From contig JAQUOM010000002.1 of NCBI GenBank assembly GCA_028717105.1, forward strand, positions 1 to 39,965: 39,965 nucleotides of DNA, given 5' to 3'. Below the pieces are notes generated by a model, which was given only the letters and a program-made list of their open reading frames with translations, did no database searches and was not told the origin of the DNA. The stretch comes from Candidatus Omnitrophota bacterium (lineage in GTDB: Bacteria > Omnitrophota > Gorgyraeia > Velamenicoccales > Velamenicoccaceae). Of this stretch, positions 16,307-24,610 are shown in pieces; positions within the stretch are counted from its first letter, which is position 1, and the number at the start of each line of letters is the position of its first letter. The translations under genes and the position numbers were made by a program.

Positions 16307-16439
16307 AAAAACGTCTCCTTGTTCACATGGATGGACGGTCTATGGCTTCCATCATAATACATTGCAACATCCATGAAAAGGGCGAAAATCCGCTTTTTAT
16401 TGACCTCTTTCTCCTTCGCACAACTGGGCGAGACTACGG

Positions 16440-16761
16440 CAGGGAAGGCGCCCAAGCGCCCCCTTTTTGAGACCGGCGCGTAGACCCGCCGTCGGGCGAG
16501 AGGGCGCCCGCGCAACCTCAAGTAACCGACGAAAGCAAACTCAAAAAGGAAAAAATAAGAAATAACCGAAAAAAGGGGAGGACTTTCAGAAAGTCCCCGG
16601 AGAGGCCGTATGTCACGATCAGCCGGCCGGCCCATTCGTTCAATCCCTGCACCAGAGCGAAAGAGCCCAGCAAAAACCAGGGCAGTTTTGAGAATTCTTT
16701 GCGGTCAAGACAAAAACAAATCATGGCTAAAAATAAAAAGCCGGCAAAAAAAATAAAACAT
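16440..16761 (-). pseudogene. Frameshifted remnant of a membrane protein (possibly a sensor N-terminus)
   Basis: CFIFFAGFLFLAMICFCLDRKEFSKLPWFLLGSFALVQGLNEWAGRL...FLKVLPFFRLFLIFSFLSLL, continuing in another frame as FLFEFAFVGYLRLRGRPLARRRVYAP; the SD-linked ATG (16761) is out of frame by one T. Confidence 0.6.
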
Positions 16762-16873
16762 GTGACCCGTCCTCCGCCAAGAACCGGCTCGCCTGCTCTT
16801 GAGCGCAAAATGCCGGGGCTTCTTGCGTCTGCGCCGCCCCTCAAAGGACCTCACCGCAATGGGCAGGAAAAAT

Positions 16874-17308
16874 CTAGGACTTTCCGATATCTTCATTCCA
16901 AAGGTCAGGATACTTACGGATGAAATCTTCCATCATTTCCCGGCATTCCGGCAAATCGAGATCGGTCACACTGACACCGTGTTCTTCCAGAAACGTCCTG
17001 GCGCCGGCAAACGTCCGCGACTCACCGGCAACGACCTTTTTTATACCAAATTGCACGATAGCGCCCGCACACAGATAGCAGGGCATCAGGGTCGAATACA
17101 TCACCGTTCCCCGATAGGACCCCACCCTGCCTGCATCCTGTAAACAGTGGATCTCGGCGTGGAGGACCGGATCGTCCTTCTGGACCCTCTGGTTATGCCC
17201 CTTCCCGATCACCTCGCCCGCCCTGACAAGGACCGAACCGATAGGAATGCCGCCTTCTCCCAGGCCCTTTTTTGCCTCGGCGATCGCGGCCTGCATGAAT
17301 GGATCCAT
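16874..17308 (-). CDS. Nucleoside/cytosine deaminase (CDA fold)
   Basis: HAEIHCLQDAGR and PCYLCAGAI zinc motifs. Confidence 0.92.
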   Translation of the reverse strand: MDPFMQAAIAEAKKGLGEGGIPIGSVLVRAGEVIGKGHNQRVQKDDPVLHAEIHCLQDAGRVGSYRGTVMYSTLMPCYLCAGAIVQFGIKKVVAGESRTFAGARTFLEEHGVSVTDLDLPECREMMEDFIRKYPDLWNEDIGKS

Positions 17309-17329
17309 AAAAACCTTCTGCTCCTGCTC

Positions 17330-17494
17330 TTACGCTCCTTGCGGCGCGTTATCGGCGACGAATTTCTTGATATCTTCAATATGTTCCAGGATCAATTTTG
17401 CCTTGTTTAAACCGAAGGAAAACGGATATCTCTCGTCCTCGCTCCTTTTAATGATCAGGACAGGCTTGCCTCTAAACTCTCCTCTCTCAACCAC
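17330..17494 (-). CDS. 54-aa conserved-looking small protein (PC4/YdbC-like signature)
   Basis: Hand translation from GTG with SD AAGGAGG: (V)VERGEFRGKPVLIIKRSEDERYPFSFGLNKAKLILEHIEDIKKFVADNAPQGA*; missing from the track. Confidence 0.7.
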   Translation of the reverse strand: MVERGEFRGKPVLIIKRSEDERYPFSFGLNKAKLILEHIEDIKKFVADNAPQGA

Positions 17495-17524
17495 ACGGAC
17501 CTCCTTGTTTTATAGAAACACACA

Positions 17525-17962
17525 TCAGATAGGGCAGCCGCTCACGCCGCTTTTTTTGACTTTAAAAGAAGAATACGCCTGTTCGCTCTTTCTGTCCATA
17601 TAAACTTGCTTGAGGCCCCAGGTATAGGCCTGGCCGTCCTCAAAGACCTTGGCATCGATGACGACGGAATACTGGTCTTTGGGGACCTGCTTGACGATCA
17701 TCTGGGCGTCTTCGACCCTGTCGCGGCCCTTATAAAGACGGAAATCGTAATACTGCCGTTCCCACATACGGCCCACAAACGGGCTCCATTTGAATGTCAG
17801 CGTCTGCTTTCCCGTCAGGTCTACAACCTCTCCTGCCGGCTCCAAAAGCTGCGGTTCGGGAGCCAGGTCCGGCCAATCCGATGAGGCCACGACAAGACCC
17901 CCGGCCAATCCTACGAACCCCACCACGATCGCCAACCACGTCAACGCCCTTGTCTTTTTCAT
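17525..17962 (-). CDS. Secreted hypothetical protein, Ig/FN3-like
   Basis: N-terminal signal peptide; last gene of the MMPL cassette. Confidence 0.75.
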   Translation of the reverse strand: MKKTRALTWLAIVVGFVGLAGGLVVASSDWPDLAPEPQLLEPAGEVVDLTGKQTLTFKWSPFVGRMWERQYYDFRLYKGRDRVEDAQMIVKQVPKDQYSVVIDAKVFEDGQAYTWGLKQVYMDRKSEQAYSSFKVKKSGVSGCPI

Positions 17963-17997
17963 GGCTCCTCCCTGTTGACCTCGTCATCCTCCATGCC

Positions 17998-19296
17998 CTA
18001 GAAACTATAGCGGACGCGGACATAAACATTCTTGTCCCTGCGCATCTGGGCGAATTCCGTATGCGTATCTCCACCCCAGGGAATATTGACGCCCCAGGTC
18101 AATTTCCACTGGTCCGTCATATCATAAGACACATATCCGCGGAAATACCCGTCCAGGTCCGACGGCGAAAAAAACGTGAACAAGGAAACGGCCACGGTCT
18201 GGTTCTTAAAAAACTTGGTGATCCTGTTGGTCAACAGGTGCCGGTATTCATCCCAGAAATAATCCAACGGCAGAAGCGCCTCCGTATACCCTTCATAATC
18301 CAGCTTCTGTTCATAATAATACTGGAAGCCGATCTTCAGGTCGCCGCCGAGGTCTTTTTCGTAACCGGCCATGGCCTTAAGCATAGAATTTTCGATCAGG
18401 CGGTTGTCCCCGTGATCGTCCTGGGGAGAATGAACATAACCAAACTCGACATTGCCGATGCCTCCGGCAAAAGGCCCCCGGATGCTTGCGCCGAAAATAT
18501 CCTGGCGTTCATAGAAAAGCTCGCGCGCCGCTTCGTTCAGATAACTGCGCGGCGACTTGTCAAACCCTCTAAAGACATACAGGGCGCCTTCGTTAGAGCC
18601 GAAATTACGGAAAAACCTGAGCGCGTATTCAAAGTTCTCCGCCTGCCACCCCGGCTCCACAAGCATGCGGTCCGAATTCGTGCCGGCGACCCCCCGCTGA
18701 AAAGAATCAAAAAAAGACAAGCGTTGGCCGTCCGGCAGGGTGTTAGGCTCGGCATGCGTGATGAGGACGAAATCCGCGTTTGCCGCATCCGTATAAAACG
18801 AAAACCGCAGGGCGTCCGACGGTTTTTTCAGATATTCATCATCGCGTCCGATATAGAAAGAAACATAATCTTTAGGGAAAGCGTCGTTGATGAACAGGTA
18901 ATCTCCCGTCCCCCACGTCAGGACCTGGCGGCCAACCCTGACATCCATGAAATCCGCCGGGCTCATCACCATATTGGCTTCGCGCAATGCGAAGTCCGTC
19001 TTGCCGCCGAAATACTCATCCACCAGGAAATCGCCCTTAAAAACAAACTGACTCTTCCATCGCCCGAGAATATCGCCCCCGGAAAAAAAATAATCGGTCT
19101 TCAGCTGCAGCCGCTGCTCCAGCATATTGTAGCGGTCGTGTTTGGTCTGGTCTTCGACCCAGCGGCCGCCGAAGGCATACTCAAAAAACCCGTGCCACCG
19201 CAAAGGCTCGGCACGGAGGCCGGGCGCAAAAACACCGATCAGGGCCGCGCCCGCCGCGGCCCAAATCATCCGACGAAAGATCAATCTTTGATCCAT
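17998..19296 (-). CDS. Outer-membrane beta-barrel protein of the MMPL cassette
   Basis: Signal peptide; VRVGRQVLTWGTGDYLFINDAF; repeated amphipathic strands; C-terminal YVRVRYSF. Confidence 0.8.
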   Translation of the reverse strand: MDQRLIFRRMIWAAAGAALIGVFAPGLRAEPLRWHGFFEYAFGGRWVEDQTKHDRYNMLEQRLQLKTDYFFSGGDILGRWKSQFVFKGDFLVDEYFGGKTDFALREANMVMSPADFMDVRVGRQVLTWGTGDYLFINDAFPKDYVSFYIGRDDEYLKKPSDALRFSFYTDAANADFVLITHAEPNTLPDGQRLSFFDSFQRGVAGTNSDRMLVEPGWQAENFEYALRFFRNFGSNEGALYVFRGFDKSPRSYLNEAARELFYERQDIFGASIRGPFAGGIGNVEFGYVHSPQDDHGDNRLIENSMLKAMAGYEKDLGGDLKIGFQYYYEQKLDYEGYTEALLPLDYFWDEYRHLLTNRITKFFKNQTVAVSLFTFFSPSDLDGYFRGYVSYDMTDQWKLTWGVNIPWGGDTHTEFAQMRRDKNVYVRVRYSF

Positions 19297-20078
19297 TGGA
19301 AAGGCGGCTTACGCAGGTAACGTTCGCTGAAGACATCTTCCTCCAAACCGATATCGTATTCCACGTTGTCGAAAATGGCGATCGTGGAACTCGATGCATT
19401 GAGGTCTGTTGCCTTCATCTTTGTGATCGTGAGATATCCCTGGATCTCTTTGGTCTCTACGGCTTCCATGCGGCGATACAATTTGCCGTTTTTATCGTAA
19501 TACTCGGCCATGACGGGGACAAAGCTGTCCTTATTGATACGGGTGACGTAATAGGAAAACTCCACCGTGCCTTTGTCTTTCGGGGTATTTTTGATCTCGT
19601 ATGTCTTGTCATCGCCGCCCGCGAGTTCGTGTGTATCCAGGGCCAGGCCGCGACCCGAGATATCTTCATAGAGGAAATTCGTCCCGGCAAAACTGGAACG
19701 CTTGTCAGAGGCGGCGATCCGGCGCACGAGGTCTAACGCCGGCAGATATAACCACCTGTCGTCATCCAGGCCCGGATGTTTCCAGACGATATACGCCATC
19801 CCCTTGACATCGGTGGGCCTGTGGAAATAAACGTAATACTTCTGTTCGGCATCATCACCGATATCAAGCCGCAAGATGGACATGACGCGCTGCCGGGCGC
19901 GGCCCTGGGCGTCCGTCACGGTCATTTCGACTCTGGCGCGGCCGTCCTTACCCTGATAATAAGCGATGCGATTGGCCTTCCGTACGATCTCCTCTGCTGT
20001 CGGATCCCCCGCCTCAACGCGAACAGCCGTTCCCAAGAGAAGTCCGCATCCGAAAACAATACATAATACTTTTTTCAT
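19281..20078 (-). CDS. Outer membrane lipoprotein-sorting (LolA-like) protein
   Basis: Signal peptide; VEMTVTDAQGRARQRVMSI, WLYLPALDLVRRIAASDKRSSFAGTNFLYEDISGR. Confidence 0.88.
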   Translation of the reverse strand: MKKVLCIVFGCGLLLGTAVRVEAGDPTAEEIVRKANRIAYYQGKDGRARVEMTVTDAQGRARQRVMSILRLDIGDDAEQKYYVYFHRPTDVKGMAYIVWKHPGLDDDRWLYLPALDLVRRIAASDKRSSFAGTNFLYEDISGRGLALDTHELAGGDDKTYEIKNTPKDKGTVEFSYYVTRINKDSFVPVMAEYYDKNGKLYRRMEAVETKEIQGYLTITKMKATDLNASSSTIAIFDNVEYDIGLEEDVFSERYLRKPPFQWIKD

Positions 20079-20140
20079 GGTCATCCTCCCCTGGACATAT
20101 GACACAAGGATTCCCGCCTCTCGATCAATGAACGCACGGT

Positions 20141-22654
20141 CTAAACCGCCCTGTTACGGATGCGGCCGGCGATAAAACAAGCGCCCCCCAACACCGCAAC
20201 AACCATGACCGCGATGACCGTTGCGACATTCCATCGCGTCACGGAATAACCCAAAAGAACATAAAGGACAGCCGCGGCCAGCATCGCCGCCAGCAACATA
20301 CACTGACCGCAGGCGCAACGGCTGATCTTCTTCCCGGGATCCAGATGTCCGAAAACTACCCGTGGTGCCGCAGAAATAATGGCCGGCAAGACCAAAAGCG
20401 TGCCGATACTGGAAACAATCATGATCATCAGCATAAAAAAACCAACGGTCTTGTAAGGCACCAGGGACGACAAGAAAAGCGGCGAGAAAGCGATCGAGAT
20501 GACCAGGGCATTGCGGACCAGGGCGCGCGCCGGCGGGCCGAACATCTCCCGTGCCGCATCCGGCCAATTCAATTTTGTCTTATAGGCCTGGCGCGACCGT
20601 TCAATGAAATGGATCGCATAGTCGATGGAAAGCCCCAGGGTGAGCGCAGAAAGTACGGCCACAGGCATATCATATTCTTTGCCTAAAAACCCGAGCATGC
20701 TGTAAATAAAAATGATCGTCACCGTCATGGGGATCATGGACAGCAATCCCACCAAAGGCGACCGGAACAAGATCACCATCATCAACAACACGATAAGGAA
20801 ACTTCCCAGGAAGTTCACGAACATCCCGACCACCATCTTGTCCTGCCAAACCATATTGATATAGGTCAAACCCGACCAGTGATAGGCCAGAGGGCGCGGC
20901 GCCGGATGCTCCGTTAAAAATGCTTCGACCTGCTTGACGACCTTCGCCATATCGCGGTTATCGCCGGACTTCAGCTGCAGCCAGAGATTGGCCTTGCCGT
21001 AATCCGGCGTCACAAAATGCCAAAGATCGTCGGGCTTGTGGGAATTCTGGAACAAAAGAAGGCATTGCGCCACCGCTTCTTTCGTCGGCGGGATCACACG
21101 GTTCTTCTTGCCGCCTCCCAAAAGTTCATCATAAACCTTAGAGGTAATATCAGAAAGCGACGTTGATTTTCCCACGCTGCCCCGGCGCAATAGATCCTCC
21201 TGTAAATCGCGGACATAGTTGAGCAAGGCCGGATCAAGAAAAACTTCTTCGGTTTCGTCTTGAGACTGCAGGACAAGGTAAGCGCCGTAGGTACCGCCGA
21301 AATGCCGGTTCAGCACGGCATCGGCCACGCGGATAGGATGTCCGGGAGAAAACCATTTCGTAGGATTGTCGTTAACTTTGATACGCAGGAGGCCGAAAAC
21401 GGAGACGACCACCACAAGGACCGTCCCTGCCAGTACAAGCTTCCAGCGTTCAACAGCAAGGCGGCGCACCTGTTCTAAAATGATATGCTCCAGGCCGGTT
21501 GGGTCCTCCTTATGGTCTACTCCGAAAGATGCCATGCGCGAAGCATCCATAAGGGCCACATAAGCGGGGATAAAAAGGACCGTCGTCAACCATGCCAGGG
21601 CAACGCCGATCGCCACAAAGATCCCGAACACCTGGACCGGCGGAATAGGTGCGAAAGAGAGAGAAAAGAACCCGGCGACGGTCGTCAAGGACGTGAACAG
21701 ATTGGGCAGAAAGAGCTTGCGCATCACATGACGGATGGCCTCCTCCTTATTGGGAAAAAGGCGGTACTCTTCATAAAAATCACTTAAAAGATGGATGGAG
21801 TCCAGGACGCAGATCGGCAGAAGAAAAATGGGGATCATGGAACTCATGATATGGATAGGGAATCCCAGGCCGACCATCAGCCCCATTGTCAAGATGACGA
21901 CATCCGCAGCCATGAGCAACGGAAGAACGACAAGCCGCGCGTTCTTGAAGAAAAACCACATCAAAAGAAAAATAACGATCATCGCCGCCGGCGCCGAGAC
22001 CCCCATCTGAACGAACATCTCATGCCCGAAAGCATCTTCAGCCAAAGGCAACCCTGTCATATAATACTGCTCTTCTCCCGCCATAGCCTGCGTCAGGCCT
22101 CCGATTTTCCCGGCGATCGCATAACTCAACTTCTTCTCTTTAATGGGGACATAGATCGCCAGCGCGCGGCCGTCCTCGGAGACAAGCGTATTGTAAAACA
22201 TGGGGTTATCCATGGCCCGGGAACGGATCCACCGGGCCTCCGTTTCCGTATAGGGCGGCGCATGCATGAGCCACTGAAAACGCACGGAACCGGCCTCATC
22301 ACCCTGGACGTCGTCCTTTGTCGAAAGGCTGATCATATCATAGGCAATGACGCCTTCGATCCTGCCGATCTCCCGGGTAAGGTCATAGACGTGTTCGAGC
22401 GTTTGCGGGTTAAAGACGCCTTCGGGATGGGATTCGTTGACCACGCCGACAACGATATAATCATAAAGGGCAAACTCCTTCTTGACCTCCTGATGGAATC
22501 GCCGGACGAACTCGTTTTCCGGAAGCATGTTCTCAGGGTCCGTGTCGATCCGGATGCGCAAGAATTGAGCCAGCGCGGCAACGGTCAGAATCCCCGCGAT
22601 CAAAAAGACGATCTTCGGCTTCTTTAAGGCAAAGGCAACCATTCTATCCAGCAT
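20141..22654 (-). CDS. RND/MMPL family transporter
   Basis: RIDTDPENMLPENEFVRRFHQ, two TM blocks, LTLGLSIDYAIHFIERSRQA. Confidence 0.92.
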   Translation of the reverse strand: MLDRMVAFALKKPKIVFLIAGILTVAALAQFLRIRIDTDPENMLPENEFVRRFHQEVKKEFALYDYIVVGVVNESHPEGVFNPQTLEHVYDLTREIGRIEGVIAYDMISLSTKDDVQGDEAGSVRFQWLMHAPPYTETEARWIRSRAMDNPMFYNTLVSEDGRALAIYVPIKEKKLSYAIAGKIGGLTQAMAGEEQYYMTGLPLAEDAFGHEMFVQMGVSAPAAMIVIFLLMWFFFKNARLVVLPLLMAADVVILTMGLMVGLGFPIHIMSSMIPIFLLPICVLDSIHLLSDFYEEYRLFPNKEEAIRHVMRKLFLPNLFTSLTTVAGFFSLSFAPIPPVQVFGIFVAIGVALAWLTTVLFIPAYVALMDASRMASFGVDHKEDPTGLEHIILEQVRRLAVERWKLVLAGTVLVVVVSVFGLLRIKVNDNPTKWFSPGHPIRVADAVLNRHFGGTYGAYLVLQSQDETEEVFLDPALLNYVRDLQEDLLRRGSVGKSTSLSDITSKVYDELLGGGKKNRVIPPTKEAVAQCLLLFQNSHKPDDLWHFVTPDYGKANLWLQLKSGDNRDMAKVVKQVEAFLTEHPAPRPLAYHWSGLTYINMVWQDKMVVGMFVNFLGSFLIVLLMMVILFRSPLVGLLSMIPMTVTIIFIYSMLGFLGKEYDMPVAVLSALTLGLSIDYAIHFIERSRQAYKTKLNWPDAAREMFGPPARALVRNALVISIAFSPLFLSSLVPYKTVGFFMLMIMIVSSIGTLLVLPAIISAAPRVVFGHLDPGKKISRCACGQCMLLAAMLAAAVLYVLLGYSVTRWNVATVIAVMVVAVLGGACFIAGRIRNRAV

Positions 22655-22680
22655 GGACAGATCTCCTTGAATACGGGACA

Positions 22681-22938
22681 TTACTTCAGGATATTGAGGA
22701 TTTTGAGCGCGCGCTCATCGACAACCCGATAGCAGGTCTTAACGCCCTTTTTCTGCGGCACGATGACGCCGCATTTACGCATCACCGACAGATGCTGCGA
22801 AACGGTAGACTGCGGCAACCCGAGCGCCGCGACGATCCTGCCGACGTTACATCCGTGGCGGGCAAGCCCTTCGAGGATCTGCAGGCGTACCGGGTGCCCC
22901 ATCGCTTTCAACAATTCGCTGGCCGACTGTTTATTCAT
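22681..22938 (-). CDS. ArsR-family winged-helix regulator
   Basis: LLKAMGHPVRLQILEGLARHGCNVGRIVAALGLPQSTVSQHLSVMRKCGVI. Confidence 0.92.
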   Translation of the reverse strand: MNKQSASELLKAMGHPVRLQILEGLARHGCNVGRIVAALGLPQSTVSQHLSVMRKCGVIVPQKKGVKTCYRVVDERALKILNILK

Positions 22939-22998
22939 CGGGGATCTCCTTTATCGCATTATCTAAATAATACGATAAATAGAGAGGTTCGTCAAGGG

Positions 22999-23778
22999 TT
23001 ATTTTTGTCTCTTTTCCAGGAGGCCCTGCAGGGCATGCAAGGCCTCTGCCGCCCCCAGGGAAATCTTCACATCGACGATCTCCGATATCTCCGTCTCTCC
23101 CGGATTGATCTCGATCGTTGGTTTACCGTGCCGCCGCGCATCCACCATCGGCCGCTGGATATAAGGAAAAATACTGGTTGTGCCGACGCTCACATAAGCG
23201 TCAAAACCCTTTTTTAATTCCCCATGGAATATCCCGAGTTTTTCTTCCGGGAGAAATTCACCGAACAAAACGACGTCCGGCCGGACGACGCGTCCGCAAA
23301 AAGGACACAATGGCGGGATCTGCAGCCCTGAAAAATCCCCGATCGTCCGACGCCAACCGCACGCCAGACACAACAACCGATGCATGTCTCCGTGGATGTC
23401 AATGACGTGACGCGAACCGGCCGCCTGGTGGAACCCGTCGATATTTTGCGTCAGAACCCACAGACGATCCATGCGCGCCTCCAGGCGAGCGATCACTTCA
23501 TGGGCGCGGTTAAATTGGGCATGACGGCACTTCTCTTCGATCTGCGCCAGATATTTCCATGTCACCTCAGGATGATGAAGAAGCGTTTCACCTGTGAGGG
23601 CCGCCTCTATAGAAATACCTTCTTCGGTCAATCGACCGTTATAGAGCCCGCCGATCCCACGATAGGTAGGAAGACCGGAATCAGCGGAAATGCCGGCCCC
23701 TGTAATGAAAAGCACGCTGCGGCTGCCGGCCAGAATTTCCGCCGCCCGATCCAGAGTTTTTTCAATAGATAAACTCAT
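22999..23778 (-). CDS. Sir2-family NAD-dependent protein deacylase
   Basis: FITGAGISADSGLPTYRG, TQNIDGFHQAAG, CLAC...CPFC zinc site, RPDVVLFGE. Confidence 0.94.
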   Translation of the reverse strand: MSLSIEKTLDRAAEILAGSRSVLFITGAGISADSGLPTYRGIGGLYNGRLTEEGISIEAALTGETLLHHPEVTWKYLAQIEEKCRHAQFNRAHEVIARLEARMDRLWVLTQNIDGFHQAAGSRHVIDIHGDMHRLLCLACGWRRTIGDFSGLQIPPLCPFCGRVVRPDVVLFGEFLPEEKLGIFHGELKKGFDAYVSVGTTSIFPYIQRPMVDARRHGKPTIEINPGETEISEIVDVKISLGAAEALHALQGLLEKRQK

Positions 23779-23936
23779 CTCAAGATAACCGTTTCTAAAA
23801 TGGGGCTTTTTTAAGACTTTGATCCAGGGATCCGGGGGGCGAAATACTTCAAGCGGCCAAACCACCGGCAGCCGAGACGTTCCATCGGGGACAGCCGCAG
23901 ACGGCCATCCCCGATGCCTTGGAACCCATACGGGTT

Positions 23937-24281
23937 TTACTTGGCCATCTCGCCCATGGTCTTCTTCATATCATCCATCATGCCCTTGGCCTCTGCCGAC
24001 AACATGTTCTTGGCTTTTTCTATGATCCCCTGGGCTTCCTGAGAATCCTTGTCGAGGTTCGCGAGGACATACTTGGCTGTCTTGATCGCCTCATCATACT
24101 CCTTGGAGTTCAGGAACGCGTTCGCCTGGCCGACAAGATAATCGACTTTCTGATCGGCCGTCTGCATCGTTTCCGCCTGGCTGATCGCCTCTGAGCTCGA
24201 TGCCGCCTTCTTGGCGCACCCTGCGGCGATGAACGACGCAATAACAGCGCCTACCGCAAACACAACCGCTATCTTTTTCAT
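23937..24281 (-). CDS. Small lipoprotein, DUF4398-like
   Basis: Lipobox IAAGC; helical QADQKVDYLVGQANAFLNSKEYDEAIKTAKYVLANLDKDSQEAQ. Confidence 0.8.
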   Translation of the reverse strand: MKKIAVVFAVGAVIASFIAAGCAKKAASSSEAISQAETMQTADQKVDYLVGQANAFLNSKEYDEAIKTAKYVLANLDKDSQEAQGIIEKAKNMLSAEAKGMMDDMKKTMGEMAK

Positions 24282-24313
24282 ACCTTCCCCCTTTCTTTTA
24301 TTGGGCCGTAAGA

Positions 24314-24343
24314 GAAAAAAATAAGGCAACCCCCCCTGCCTTA
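24314..24343 (-). terminator. Intrinsic terminator in the 5' leader of the lipoprotein gene (candidate attenuator)
   Basis: TAAGGCA-GGGGGGGT-TGCCTTA followed by T7, about 33 nt before ATG 24281. Confidence 0.75.
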
Positions 24344-24610
24344 CGTAAGAAGAGTTACCTTGTTGTCTCACGGCTCAAAAAGCGTCCCTCTTTTTTGCCG
24401 TACATTTTCAGTTTACGTTAAACCCAAAAAAAGTCAACGGAAAAAATGCTTCCCGCCGCGCGGATCGTTGTGCATCCATCCTGCGGCTTGTCCCGCTTCC
24501 CATCATCTTTTGTCTGAGCGGGATCCCGCAGGGCGCAGAAAAGCCCAAGGATTCTCGAGCGCCGATTAAAAAACCTTGCTACAACAACCTCTTTGAATAT
24601 AAAATGGGGC

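Noticed and set aside
17794-19320. 508-aa plus-strand ORF
   Set aside because: Antisense to a convincing beta-barrel CDS with signal peptide; low-complexity basic translation, no motifs.
21791-22627. 278-aa plus-strand ORF
   Set aside because: Antisense to the MMPL transporter; composition typical of a shadow ORF.
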